Shown piece after piece: positions 7,016-16,825 of a stretch of DNA of 64,000 nucleotides (positions are counted from its first letter, which is position 1; each line of letters opens with the position of its first letter). The stretch spans positions 1 through 64,000 of the forward strand of contig JBBRAY010000014.1 of NCBI GenBank assembly GCA_038206355.1. Reading direction: 5' to 3'. Origin of the DNA: JAPLDB01 sp038206355. Lineage in GTDB: Bacteria; Bacteroidota; Bacteroidia; AKYH767-A; 2013-40CM-41-45. A program made the position numbers and the translations under genes. The notes under the pieces were generated by a model. That model had not been told where the DNA came from and did no database searches. It saw nothing but the letters and a program-made list of their open reading frames with translations.

Positions 7016-8956
7016 ATGCCTAAAAAAATACTCCTCGTTTTCACCACCCTGTTTTTATTCATCATCCTGGCTAGTCTGCTCAACCCGCACCAGTACGATG
7101 CCCGCGCTTCATTTCATACGCCGCAGGAAATAACCGCTTTCAAACAGCAGTTCTTGACGGCAATAGGGCCCGGTGAATATTTTCTTACCTCTGAACATTG
7201 CCGCGGTTGTCATGGATTTGATTCTGCACAACTGGCAAACATTGACGAGAACGGAAATTCAGTAAACCTCTTCGACCACTGGCAAAGTACCATGATGGCC
7301 AATAGTGCCCGCGATCCGCTGTGGCGCGCAAAAGTGAGTCATGAGATACAGGTCAATCCGGCACATGCCGCCGAACTCCAGGACAAATGCCTCGACTGCC
7401 ATGCGCCTATGGGCCGCTATACGGCTATGTTTCATGGCATTCCTCATTATACACTTGCTGATCTGGCAACGGATTCGCTGGGCGCCGACGGCGTTTCATG
7501 TGCAAGTTGTCATACCATTGATTCAACCGTAGGACAAACATTTTCCGGCATCATCCCTTACGATACCACCAGAAATATTTATGGTCCGTTTACATCTCCT
7601 GTTGTAGGACCAATGCAACTGTATGAAGGATATACCCCGATGTACAGCACGCACATGAATGAAAGCCGGCTGTGTTCTTCATGTCATACGCTCATGACTG
7701 AAAGTGTTGACCTCAACGGAAATTATACAGGCGGAGTTTTTCCTGAGCAGGCTACCTATCATGAATACCTCAACTCCAGCTTTCCGGCAAATGGAATTAC
7801 TTGTCAGGGTTGCCACATGCCGCATCTCGACGACGCCATCATTATTGCCAACGGTCAGTCAGCACTTAACCCGCGCTACCCTTTCAACCAGCACGTATTT
7901 GTTGGCGGAAATGCTTTTATGCTGGAGATGATAAAAAATAATAAGGTGCAACTTGGCGCTACTGCAGAAGACTGGCAGTTTGATACAACCATTGCAAATA
8001 CGCTGGCATTGCTCAGGAATAAAACGATAAACTTTGATTTGCAACTCGACAGCTCTGCCAATGATACGGGTTTTTTCAGCGTGCGCATAGAAAATAAATC
8101 GGGACATAAATTTCCGTCGGGCTATCCGTCGCGGAGAGCGGTGGTACAGTTTGTAATGACTGACGCCACCGGAGATACCGTTTTCAAATCAGGAACTTTC
8201 GCTCCTGACTTCCGCGTTGTGGGCGAAACACCGGCGTATGAACCGCACCATGATATTATCAGTCAGCAGGATGTGCCGCAGATTTATGAGCTTGCAATGG
8301 GTGACGTGAATTACAATTTCACTTCTGTGCTCGAACGTGCTGCCACACTTTTGAAAGACGACAGAATTCCGCCGGCAGGATTTACCACGACGCATTTTGC
8401 TTATGACACGGTGAAGATTTCCAATGATGCACTGGCTGATGATGATTTCAATAAAATAAATACCGTTGAAGGTTCCGGCGTTGACGTTGTCCATTACCAT
8501 ATTCCGCTGAGTGCTGCGATTGGAAATGTTACCATTCATGCCAGGGTATATTATCAGGCCGTGCCGCCGAAATGGGTGGATGAATTGTTTGCTTACAACA
8601 GCGCCGAGATTGATTCCTTCCGTATCATGTTCGACAATGCCGACCAATCGCCGATACTTATTGCTTCCGACAGCATCGTAAACATAGCCTTAAAAACGAA
8701 GGAAGAACAAAACAAGACAGCTGTAACTGTTTACCCTACTATTTCGCGCGATGGAAAAGTGTATATCACGACCTCCGGAGAAACAGCACTACGCAGCATC
8801 GTTATCTATGATACCCGGGGGAAAATGGTCTCTTTCAATGAAATTCATGCGAAAAGCAGCAGATATACAGTGAACTTGCCTGAGCATCAAATTGTATATT
8901 TAATGAAAATTGAAACATCGAAAGGCATTGTTTACCGCAAAGTTGTGAGGGAGTAG
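7016..8956 (+). CDS. Secreted pentahaem c-type cytochrome with T9SS sorting domain
   Basis: This is a 646-residue exported multihaem cytochrome. A hydrophobic signal segment covers about residues 4-22. Five CXXCH haem c sites lie at 62-66, 125-129, 162-166, 220-224 and 263-267, in the style of the cytochrome c554-like family. A beta-rich middle part (about 340-560) is unassigned. The last ~75 residues (VTVYPTISRDGKVYI onward, ending in a basic strand) look like a type A T9SS C-terminal domain, so the protein is predicted to cross the outer membrane and be surface-attached or released. Electron transfer at the cell surface is the obvious role; partner and direction are unknown. It has a consensus promoter and no cytochrome-maturation neighbours. 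Confidence 0.85.
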   Translation: MPKKILLVFTTLFLFIILASLLNPHQYDARASFHTPQEITAFKQQFLTAIGPGEYFLTSEHCRGCHGFDSAQLANIDENGNSVNLFDHWQSTMMANSARDPLWRAKVSHEIQVNPAHAAELQDKCLDCHAPMGRYTAMFHGIPHYTLADLATDSLGADGVSCASCHTIDSTVGQTFSGIIPYDTTRNIYGPFTSPVVGPMQLYEGYTPMYSTHMNESRLCSSCHTLMTESVDLNGNYTGGVFPEQATYHEYLNSSFPANGITCQGCHMPHLDDAIIIANGQSALNPRYPFNQHVFVGGNAFMLEMIKNNKVQLGATAEDWQFDTTIANTLALLRNKTINFDLQLDSSANDTGFFSVRIENKSGHKFPSGYPSRRAVVQFVMTDATGDTVFKSGTFAPDFRVVGETPAYEPHHDIISQQDVPQIYELAMGDVNYNFTSVLERAATLLKDDRIPPAGFTTTHFAYDTVKISNDALADDDFNKINTVEGSGVDVVHYHIPLSAAIGNVTIHARVYYQAVPPKWVDELFAYNSAEIDSFRIMFDNADQSPILIASDSIVNIALKTKEEQNKTAVTVYPTISRDGKVYITTSGETALRSIVIYDTRGKMVSFNEIHAKSSRYTVNLPEHQIVYLMKIETSKGIVYRKVVRE

Positions 8957-9038
8957 ATTATTCCCTTTCTTTGGAATCCCTAAAATATATTGGAATTACT
9001 ATTAATTACTTCATCCTAAAATTAAACCCAATTTAAAA

Positions 9039-11930
9039 ATGAAACTTTCTACTTTATGTCGTTTTCTGATGTCAGGTTCGTTTGCTCTGTTGGCATTTAC
9101 AACGCAGGCGCAATTTGCATTTACAAATTCCAACAGCAAGTTCGCCTCACAAACGCATAGCGGATGTGCTGTAACTGTTGTTGACGTTAACAATGACGGA
9201 CTGGATGATATCCTTGCCATGGATCAGAGTACTGATCTTGTTGTCAGGCTTCAAAACCGTGACGGGTCGTTCACGAGTTATTCTCTTGGACAGGTTTATG
9301 GTAGTAAGGTTTGGGGTATGGCAGCTGCTGATGTAGACCACAACGGATGGAAAGATGTAGTGGTCGGAAGTGGATCTGCAACACTTGTAAAACTGGGATG
9401 GAACGGTACTACAGTTACTTCAACAATTATTCCGCTGGCCGGAAATTATTTTGTGCAGAACGTACTCTTCGGAGATTTCAATAATGATGGTTGGGTTGAC
9501 CTCGAAGTAAATGATGACAACGACTACGCAAAAATTTATGTGAATAACAATGGCACGTTGAATCTCACAACAACACTCATCAATACTGAAATCAACCCGG
9601 GTATGACTTACGGAAATGATCCGTATGATTCAGGAAACTACGGTAGTGTGTGGACTGACTTCGACAATGACGGAGACATGGATCTTTACATTTCTCATTG
9701 CCGTCAGAGCACATCCAGCAGCACTGACCAGCGCAGAAGAGACCGTCTATTTGTGAATGACGGAAACAACAACTATACTGAAATGGCGCAGGCCTATGGC
9801 ATTGAGGTTACCAACTTCAAACAAACATGGACAACAAGTTTTGGAGACATTGACAATGACGGCGACCAGGACATCGTAATGACGAACCACGGTGAGAACG
9901 GACAGATATTACAGAATGACGGAACAGGTCATTTCACTGACATCACCACCGGAAGCGGATTCCTGACCACCGGTTTTGATCCGATCGAATCCATGGTAGA
10001 AGATTTTGACAATGATGGTTACCTCGACATCTTAGTTTCAGGCGGAGGAGGCGGAAATTCTTACCTGCTTTATCACAACAACCACGACTACACTTTTACA
10101 TTGGCTACGCTTCCTTTTCCAGCACAAAGCAATGGAATGCTTTCTTTCGGTTTGGGAGACTTAAACCACGATGGCAAAACAGACGTCTTTGCGTCTTATG
10201 GCAACGTGTATAATAATCCGACAAGTACTGATGACGTTCTCTTCCTTAACACGACTTCAAACAACAATCATTTTATCACCTTCGCTCTTACAGGAACAGT
10301 GAGTAACATTGATGCTATCGGAGCAAAGGTTACCATTTATGGTCCATGGGGAGTGCAGGTTCGTGAAGTACGTGCAGGAGAAAGCTATGGTACTTCCAAT
10401 TCAGCACAATGCCATTTCGGCATCGGCGCCAACACTGTTGTTGACTCTGCCCGCATTGACTGGCCTTCGCACCAGAATACGAATCATTTTACAAATCTTG
10501 CCGCTGATCAGTTTGTTACAGTAACTGAAGGCGGATGTGAAATCACAGGAAATATTATCCCGGGTCCGTTCACACTTTGCACAGGACAAACAATTACACT
10601 TACAGCTGTGGGTGGATTTACTTCATACAACTGGTCGAATGGCGACAATTCACAATCTACAGTAATCTCGACTCCGGGTTATTATAATGTAATGGTGACT
10701 GATGCAGGAGGATGCAAAGGCATTTCACCTTCTATTCAGGTCGTGGTGAATCCGGACGAAACACCATCGGTGACTTCTTCAGGAGACCTGGTTTTCTGTG
10801 AAGGTGGAAGTGTTATGCTTACTTCTACTCCTGCTGCTGCTTATTCATGGTCATCAGGACAAACAACACAATCAATTACAGTTTCCGCTTCAGGAAGTTA
10901 TACTGTTTCCATTCAGGGATTGTGCGCTGCATTTACTTCAAACGTTCAGCTTGTGAATGTACTTGCTGCGCCGGTTCCGGTTGCGGCAGATGATTCAGCG
11001 ATCAGTCCGAATTCAATTACACTGACAGCAACAGGAAATGATATCTCCTGGTATGATACGCAAACAGGCGGAACATTGCTGGCTTCAGGTACATCTTATA
11101 CTACTCCTGTACTTACCAATACCACTACCTATTGGGTGGAGGATAAAACAAGTTATGGCGGAGGAAATGCAGCAACAGGACAGCCATATCATACCGGCAC
11201 AAGTTTATATAGTACCGGTGCCACCAATGGAGACCTTAAATTTGATGTTGCCGACAATTGTGTACTTGCAAGCGTGAAAGTTTATACCGGCACTGCAGGC
11301 ACCCGTGAAATACAATTGTACAACTCTGTGGGTACATTGATAAATTCACTGGTAGTTAACATACCGGCTGACACAAGCATCATTACGCTTAATTTTGCAC
11401 TCACTCCGGGTACAGGCTATTCCATTACAACCAACGGGGCGCTCAATACAACGAACTTCGGAAGTATCAACCCGCAATTGCAACGCAGCAGTCAGGGTGT
11501 TGCTTATCCTTATACTGTGAACAACGTAATTTCCGTTACAGGATCAAATCAGGGTCAAGGCTACTACTACTATTTCTATGACTGGCAGATTGAACTTCCT
11601 GCAACAGTTTGCACAAGCGTAAGAATTCCTGTTCAGGCGATTATGCTTATCACTGATGCGATCACAAACTTTACATCAGAAAATAATTTCATGGTATATC
11701 CAAATCCTGCTGATGAAAACGTAACTGTTTCTTTTGACAATGCAGGAACACAAAAATCAAATGTTGCGTTCATCAATGCAATGGGACAGGTTGTTTCTTC
11801 AACTGCGATGGAAAATGTAGCGGGAAATTTCCACCGGACATTTGATGTCAGTGGATTTGCAAAGGGTGTTTATACCATTCATGTTGTTTCCAATGACAAA
11901 ACATCTTTCCAGCGTCTGATCATTCAGTAA
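9039..11930 (+). CDS. FG-GAP/VCBS repeat protein with UnbV/ASPIC domain and T9SS sorting domain
   Basis: This 963-residue exported protein starts with a signal peptide ending near TTQAQ (25). Seven calcium-binding FG-GAP motifs of the form DxNxDGxxD occur between about residues 49 and 384 and predict a beta-propeller. An ASPIC/UnbV domain follows at about 418-499 (AIGAKVTIYGPWG...REVRAGESYGTSN). Then come two Ig/PKD-like modules (about 508-640), an Ig_7-like module (645-705, SWYDTQTGGTLLASGTSYT), an uncharacterised beta domain and the T9SS domain from about 884 (VYPNPADENVTV). A role in adhesion or carbohydrate binding is plausible but unproven. It is followed by a terminator. Confidence 0.88.
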   Translation: MKLSTLCRFLMSGSFALLAFTTQAQFAFTNSNSKFASQTHSGCAVTVVDVNNDGLDDILAMDQSTDLVVRLQNRDGSFTSYSLGQVYGSKVWGMAAADVDHNGWKDVVVGSGSATLVKLGWNGTTVTSTIIPLAGNYFVQNVLFGDFNNDGWVDLEVNDDNDYAKIYVNNNGTLNLTTTLINTEINPGMTYGNDPYDSGNYGSVWTDFDNDGDMDLYISHCRQSTSSSTDQRRRDRLFVNDGNNNYTEMAQAYGIEVTNFKQTWTTSFGDIDNDGDQDIVMTNHGENGQILQNDGTGHFTDITTGSGFLTTGFDPIESMVEDFDNDGYLDILVSGGGGGNSYLLYHNNHDYTFTLATLPFPAQSNGMLSFGLGDLNHDGKTDVFASYGNVYNNPTSTDDVLFLNTTSNNNHFITFALTGTVSNIDAIGAKVTIYGPWGVQVREVRAGESYGTSNSAQCHFGIGANTVVDSARIDWPSHQNTNHFTNLAADQFVTVTEGGCEITGNIIPGPFTLCTGQTITLTAVGGFTSYNWSNGDNSQSTVISTPGYYNVMVTDAGGCKGISPSIQVVVNPDETPSVTSSGDLVFCEGGSVMLTSTPAAAYSWSSGQTTQSITVSASGSYTVSIQGLCAAFTSNVQLVNVLAAPVPVAADDSAISPNSITLTATGNDISWYDTQTGGTLLASGTSYTTPVLTNTTTYWVEDKTSYGGGNAATGQPYHTGTSLYSTGATNGDLKFDVADNCVLASVKVYTGTAGTREIQLYNSVGTLINSLVVNIPADTSIITLNFALTPGTGYSITTNGALNTTNFGSINPQLQRSSQGVAYPYTVNNVISVTGSNQGQGYYYYFYDWQIELPATVCTSVRIPVQAIMLITDAITNFTSENNFMVYPNPADENVTVSFDNAGTQKSNVAFINAMGQVVSSTAMENVAGNFHRTFDVSGFAKGVYTIHVVSNDKTSFQRLIIQ

Positions 11931-11950
11931 ACAAATTATTAATCATAGAA

Positions 11951-11982
11951 AAGAGCGCTTCGATATGGGGCGCTTTTTTTTT
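11951..11982 (+). terminator. Rho-independent terminator after the FG-GAP gene
   Basis: The stem AGCGC (11954-11958) pairs with GCGCT (11970-11974) and is followed by a run of nine T. It lies 20 bases past the stop codon. Confidence 0.8.
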
Positions 11983-12081
11983 GGAAACTTCGAACTTCGT
12001 TGTTCCCCGTGCCGGATCGGAAAGATAACATAGGACGAAGAAGTAACACCGACAAACAGCAGTGTATCAGTATAAATGATA

Positions 12082-12235
12082 AAGATTCCTCTTTGCGCTT
12101 CGCTTCAATCGGATTGACAAATAAGGTTTATTATTAAGTGGCGGAAGAGAAAATTTGCGGATCGGGGGCAAATTTTCTCTTACGCCACAAATACCATTTA
12201 TAGACTGTCCTCCCGAATGAAATGAGGAATCTCTT
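12082..12235. repeat. MITE-like palindromic element with long central hairpin
   Basis: A 21-bp arm at 12138-12158 (starting GTGGCGGAAGAG) is complementary at 20 of 21 positions to 12168-12188, with a 9-base loop. Outside this hairpin, imperfect inverted ends are found at 12082-12119 and 12206-12235; both carry the AGATTCCTC / GAGGAATCT motif of the repeat seen at 144-170. The ~154-bp unit has no coding capacity and resembles a non-autonomous palindromic element. No target duplication could be fixed by eye. Confidence 0.6.
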
Positions 12236-12315
12236 AAACTGAGCTGCTATACAACAACCTAAAATTAAACCACAACCCTTTTTTATTTTACTTTTACGTC
12301 TGAAAAAATAAACCG

Positions 12316-13551
12316 ATGAAAAGAATTACCTGCGTTGTTTTCCTGTTCCATTTAATATTCTTTCAGGCTTTTCCGCAGGCATTCATCAACTTCACCCGTT
12401 TTAATTCTCCACTACCCGATAATACCGTTCGTGCCATTGCTGTTGATGCGCAGGGAAGAAAATGGTTCGGTACAGATTACGGCATGGCAATATATAATGA
12501 TACTTCATGGATCATTTATACCACAGTGAACAGCGCCATCTCCGACAATTCAATTAAGCACATCACCTTTGATGCTGCGGGCAATGCATGGATATGCACA
12601 CAGGTTGGTGGCATTAATAAATTTGATGGCAACACATTCACCATTTTCAATACTTCAAATTCAGGAATTGCTTCGAACTATGTTCGCTGTATTGCAATTG
12701 ACAGCAACGACGTAAAATGGATTTGCACAGATAACGGACTGAACAGTTTTGACAATACTACCTGGACTCTTTATGATATTTCTAATTCTTCTTTGCCCAT
12801 CAATAGCCTGGGAGCGATTGCTGTCGAAACCAACAACCAACGATGGATCGGAACCGTGAATGGCGGATTTGTGGATATGCTGGATACCGCTTTTACAACG
12901 TACGATATTGTAAACGGAGGTTTTCCTGATAACTCAGTTCTGGGGATCGTGATTGACCACCTTGGATATAAGTGGTGCGCTACTCCTGCCGGCGGACTCG
13001 TGCGTTTTTATGGAGCCAATGGATATACTTTCAACTTTACTAATTCTACCATCCCCAGTGAATCCTTTGACGCTGTTGATGTGGACTCTGCAGGCAATGT
13101 TTACCTTGGATCTTTTGACAATGGCGTAGTAAGAAAACAAGGCAACAATTTTTTTTCTTACAACACCTCCAATTCAGCCATGCCTGATGACATCGTTTTT
13201 TCTGTAGCCGTTGAACGCACAGGAATTATCTGGGCCGGAACTTCTGTGGAAGGTGTAGTTAGGATTGATGAACCACTTTATGTTCCGGTACTTGCTGCAG
13301 AAAGCCGGCGTTCATTTTCCGTTTATCCCAATCCCGTAAAGGACCATCTCAAAATACTTAGTGATGGCTTCTCATATGAAATAGTCGTTCAAATCATTCT
13401 ATATAATTCAATCGGGTCACAGGTTCCCTTGCCAATTGACAACTGCGAACTTCCTGTTCAAATGGATGTTTCCTCCCTTCCTCCCGGAATTTACTTCCTT
13501 TCCATTACCTCCGGAAATAAAACCGTGAGCAGGAAAGTTATTAAGATGTAA
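12316..13551 (+). CDS. Secreted beta-propeller protein (Reg_prop-like repeats) with T9SS sorting domain
   Basis: This 411-residue protein has a signal peptide ending near FPQA (21). About seven repeats of ~42 residues follow, each with a segment like AIAVDAQGRKWFGTDYG and a FDG(N/T)xWTxY-type strand. They match the blades of two-component-regulator propeller (Reg_prop) sensors, but no membrane segment or kinase follows. The last ~80 residues (FSVYPNPVKDHLKI, then PPGIYFLSITSGNKTVSRKV) are a T9SS type A domain. The ligand is unknown. Confidence 0.85.
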   Translation: MKRITCVVFLFHLIFFQAFPQAFINFTRFNSPLPDNTVRAIAVDAQGRKWFGTDYGMAIYNDTSWIIYTTVNSAISDNSIKHITFDAAGNAWICTQVGGINKFDGNTFTIFNTSNSGIASNYVRCIAIDSNDVKWICTDNGLNSFDNTTWTLYDISNSSLPINSLGAIAVETNNQRWIGTVNGGFVDMLDTAFTTYDIVNGGFPDNSVLGIVIDHLGYKWCATPAGGLVRFYGANGYTFNFTNSTIPSESFDAVDVDSAGNVYLGSFDNGVVRKQGNNFFSYNTSNSAMPDDIVFSVAVERTGIIWAGTSVEGVVRIDEPLYVPVLAAESRRSFSVYPNPVKDHLKILSDGFSYEIVVQIILYNSIGSQVPLPIDNCELPVQMDVSSLPPGIYFLSITSGNKTVSRKVIKM

Positions 13552-13635
13552 TGCGTTTTTGATGTCAGGAATTTAAGATAACGCAAATCCCTCCTGCCAC
13601 TGTTTCGCATAACTTCACGCCACTAATTTTTCACA

Positions 13636-15150
13636 TTGTCTTCCTTAAAGAAACTCGCTTCGCAAACAGCAGTGTATGGATTGAGCAGCATTGTCGGCCG
13701 CATGCTCAATTATTTGCTCGTGCCGCTTTATACCCGCGTTTTCGTTACAGGTGAATACGGCGTGGTAACGGAGCTTTATGCATACGTTTCTTTCTTCAAT
13801 ATCATTTTTACTTATGGACTGGAGACGGCATTTTTCCGTTATGCAGAAAAAGAAAAAGGCAATCCGAAAGTATATTCCACTTCTCTCATCAGCATCATTG
13901 CCTCATCCATTTCTCTTGCGCTGGTGATCATTTTATTTTCTTCTCCCATCGCTTCATGGATGAATCACAGTGAAGGGTCTGAGAAAATGTTACCGCAGTA
14001 CATTAGTTGTTTTGCCCTCGTGCTGGCCTTTGATGCCATCAGCGCCATTCCGTTTGCAAGACTCCGGCAGGAAGCAAGGGCGTGGCGTTTTGCATCCATC
14101 AAGATGGTGTGGATACTTGTGAATGTCGGACTGAATATTTTCTTCCTCGTCATATGCCCTTCTGTTAAAGACGGCATGTTCCATGATTTCATCAGCAAAG
14201 TTTATGACCCCTCTATTGGAATAGGATATGTTTTTATCAGCAACCTCGCAGCAAGTGGTATCGTTCTGATTTTTCTTTCTCCTGAAATTTTCAAAATAAA
14301 TTATTCCTTCGATAAAAAACTCTGGACAACGATGATCATCTATTCGCTTCCGTTGATGGTTGCAGGTTTTGCCGGGATGATCAATGAAACGTTTGACCGC
14401 ATCATGTTGCCCCGCCTGATTGCAGATAAGTCAACAGCACTTTCACAACTTGGTATTTACGGTGCGTGTTACAAGCTGTCTATATTAATGTCACTCTTTG
14501 TGCAAACCTTTCGCTATGCAGCAGAACCGTTTTTCTTTTCGCAGGCGTCGAGCGACAATGCAAAGCGAACCTATGCGCGCGTCATGCATTACTTCGTACT
14601 CATGTGTGCATTTATTTTTCTGGCCATCATGATGTACATGGATCTTGTACAAAAATTAATCGGCGCAGAATACCGCGAAGGAATAGCCATCGTTCCCATC
14701 TTACTCATGGCCAATCTTTGTCTCGGCGTGTTTTATAATTTATCAATATGGTATAAGCTAACCCATCAGACAAAATGGGGAGCATGGCTTTCCATTATCG
14801 GTGCGGCGATCACACTCATACTTAATTTTTCACTGATCCCTGCGATGGGTTACATGGGCGCTGCATGGGCAACACTGATATGTTATGCAGCGATGATGAT
14901 TATCTCGTATCTCGTCGGACAAAAATATTACCGGGTGAATTATAATATCCCGTCATTCATTTATTTTATAGGAACAGCATTGGCATTGTATTTTGTCAGC
15001 GAACAGATCAGGAATCATTTTATGTTTGATAAAAACCCGATGATGCTCATCAACACCGGACTTCTGCTCGTTTATCTTCTCTCTGCAGGGATTTATGAGA
15101 GGCGCAAAAATCCCTACATTCGCATCCCTGAAAAAAAGGAAGCTCCCTGA
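13636..15150 (+). CDS. Polysaccharide flippase of the Wzx/MATE-like (MVF) superfamily
   Basis: This 504-residue integral membrane protein has about 12-14 hydrophobic segments and belongs to the oligosaccharide flippase/polysaccharide biosynthesis family that moves lipid-linked glycans across the inner membrane. The start is TTG (MSSLKKLASQTAVYGLSSIVGR): this N-terminus aligns with relatives and the first ATG lies at residue 23 inside the first conserved helix. It opens a conserved Bacteroidota envelope block followed at short distance by dut. The exact glycan cannot be deduced. Confidence 0.85.
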   Translation: MSSLKKLASQTAVYGLSSIVGRMLNYLLVPLYTRVFVTGEYGVVTELYAYVSFFNIIFTYGLETAFFRYAEKEKGNPKVYSTSLISIIASSISLALVIILFSSPIASWMNHSEGSEKMLPQYISCFALVLAFDAISAIPFARLRQEARAWRFASIKMVWILVNVGLNIFFLVICPSVKDGMFHDFISKVYDPSIGIGYVFISNLAASGIVLIFLSPEIFKINYSFDKKLWTTMIIYSLPLMVAGFAGMINETFDRIMLPRLIADKSTALSQLGIYGACYKLSILMSLFVQTFRYAAEPFFFSQASSDNAKRTYARVMHYFVLMCAFIFLAIMMYMDLVQKLIGAEYREGIAIVPILLMANLCLGVFYNLSIWYKLTHQTKWGAWLSIIGAAITLILNFSLIPAMGYMGAAWATLICYAAMMIISYLVGQKYYRVNYNIPSFIYFIGTALALYFVSEQIRNHFMFDKNPMMLINTGLLLVYLLSAGIYERRKNPYIRIPEKKEAP

Positions 15151-15187
15151 ATTAATGGATCCGGAGCCATAAAAACCAGAATCTCAA

Positions 15188-15622
15188 ATGGAAGTAAGAA
15201 TCATAAATAAATCGAAACATCCGCTCCCCGGTTATGAAACCATTCATTCTGCGGGTATGGATTTGCGTGCGAACCTTGACAGCCCGGTTACACTTCTGCC
15301 ATTGCAGCGTGCCATGGTTGCCACCGGACTTTTCATTGAACTTCCTGCAGGAACAGAAGCCCAGGTAAGGCCCCGCAGCGGACTGGCAGCAAAAAAAGGA
15401 ATTACCGTTCTCAACGCACCCGGTACCATTGATGCCGATTACCGCGGTGAAGTGAAAGTGATACTCGTGAATCTTTCAAATGATCCGTTCGTAATTGAAG
15501 ACGGGGAACGCATTGCACAACTCATCGTTGCGAAACATGAACGCGTGGAATGGAAAGAAACAGCCGATCTGCTGGAAACCGAAAGGGGTACGGGGGGATT
15601 TGGATCAACGGGAAATAGGTAG
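15188..15622 (+). CDS. dut: dUTP diphosphatase (dUTPase)
   Basis: This trimeric-type dUTPase of 144 residues hydrolyses dUTP to dUMP and pyrophosphate, keeping uracil out of DNA and supplying dTMP synthesis. All five family motifs are visible: AGMDLRA (about 22-28), PRSGLAAKKG, GTIDADYRGE, GERIAQLIV and the C-terminal RGTGGFGSTG that closes over the active site. It lies 37 bases after the flippase gene and is probably co-transcribed with it. Confidence 0.96.
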   Translation: MEVRIINKSKHPLPGYETIHSAGMDLRANLDSPVTLLPLQRAMVATGLFIELPAGTEAQVRPRSGLAAKKGITVLNAPGTIDADYRGEVKVILVNLSNDPFVIEDGERIAQLIVAKHERVEWKETADLLETERGTGGFGSTGNR

Positions 15623-15625
15623 GCA

Positions 15626-15643
15626 TCCCGATAGCTATCGGGA
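15626..15643. repeat. 18-bp palindrome TCCCGATAGCTATCGGGA, copy 1
   Basis: This perfect palindrome begins 4 bases after the dut stop codon. Identical copies occur at 56862-56879 and 58020-58037, both inside reading frames. It is a dispersed palindromic repeat, which could also form a hairpin in the mRNA here. Confidence 0.85.
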
Positions 15644-15786
15644 GGCGGTATGCAATAGGCAAGGGTTTCAAATAGAACTTGCAGCTTGGTATTTTTGCCC
15701 ACTGCTTACTGCCCACTACTTACTACAGAATTGCAGGTGCGAAACGAATATTTTTTATAGAATTTAATTAAACTCAGATACATAAA

Positions 15787-16788
15787 ATGAAGATCATAGT
15801 CCCCATGGCGGGTATGGGAAAGCGGATGCGACCGCATACTTTAACGATCCCGAAACCATTGATCCCTGTTGCAGGAAAGCCAATCGTACAATGGCTTGTA
15901 GAGGATATTATTAAAGTCTGTAAGGAAAAAGTAACCGATATTGCTTTTGTCGTAGGGCATTTCGGACAAGAGACAGAAGCCCGTCTGATTAAGATTGCCG
16001 AAAGCCAGGGCGCCAAAGGACATATTTATTACCAGGATGAACCTCTGGGAACTGCACATGCCATCCTGTGTGCAAAAGATCAGCTGGATGGAAAAGTGAT
16101 CGTCGCTTTTGCCGATACATTATTCCGTGCCGACTTTACGATGGACGAAGACAAAGAAGGCATCATCTGGGTGAATAAAATTGATGACCCTAAAATGTTT
16201 GGAGTCATAAAAGTGGATGATAAAGGTGTGATTACCGACTTTGTAGAGAAGCCGCAAACTTTTGTGAGCGATCTGGCAATCATCGGAATATATTATATGA
16301 AAGACGGGGCTTACCTCCGCAAGGAAATGCAGTTCCTCGTTGACAATAACATCAAGGAGAAAGGCGAATTTCAACTGACGAATGCCCTTGAGAACATGAA
16401 GCAAAAGGGAACGAAATTTTTTCCGGGAAAAGTGGATGAATGGCTTGACTGCGGAAATAAGGACGCAACGGTGTACACCAATCAGCGCGTACTCGAGATG
16501 CATAAAGGCGAATTGAAGATTCCGGCATCTGTGAAACTGGAAAATGCGCTCGTTATTCAGCCCTGTTTCATCGGGGAGAATTGTACCTTTATTAATTCTG
16601 TAGTAGGTCCGCATGTATCTATAGGAGCAAATACAAAAGTGGAAAACTCGAACATCAGCAACAGCATCATCCAGACCAATTGCAAAATAAAAAATGCCGT
16701 TATCAGTAATTCAATGATTGGTAACTTTGCTGAATACGCCCGTAATGCAGATGACCTCAGCATCGGGGACTATTCTACACAGCATTAA
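15787..16788 (+). CDS. Sugar-phosphate nucleotidyltransferase with C-terminal hexapeptide repeats
   Basis: This 333-residue enzyme has the nucleotidyltransferase signature GMGKRMRPHTLTIPKPLIPV (9-28), the GTAHAI segment and FADTLF acidic motif, and a C-terminal left-handed beta-helix region (from about 250, CTFINSVVGPHVSIGANTKV). It activates a sugar 1-phosphate with an NTP, like glucose-1-phosphate thymidylyl- or uridylyltransferases. The substrate cannot be fixed from sequence alone. It belongs to the envelope block between dut and the TPR lipoprotein and probably supplies precursors for surface glycans. Confidence 0.85.
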   Translation: MKIIVPMAGMGKRMRPHTLTIPKPLIPVAGKPIVQWLVEDIIKVCKEKVTDIAFVVGHFGQETEARLIKIAESQGAKGHIYYQDEPLGTAHAILCAKDQLDGKVIVAFADTLFRADFTMDEDKEGIIWVNKIDDPKMFGVIKVDDKGVITDFVEKPQTFVSDLAIIGIYYMKDGAYLRKEMQFLVDNNIKEKGEFQLTNALENMKQKGTKFFPGKVDEWLDCGNKDATVYTNQRVLEMHKGELKIPASVKLENALVIQPCFIGENCTFINSVVGPHVSIGANTKVENSNISNSIIQTNCKIKNAVISNSMIGNFAEYARNADDLSIGDYSTQH

Positions 16789-16825
16789 CACCAAACAATC
16801 CGGTACCAACAGCGTTTACTATCCG

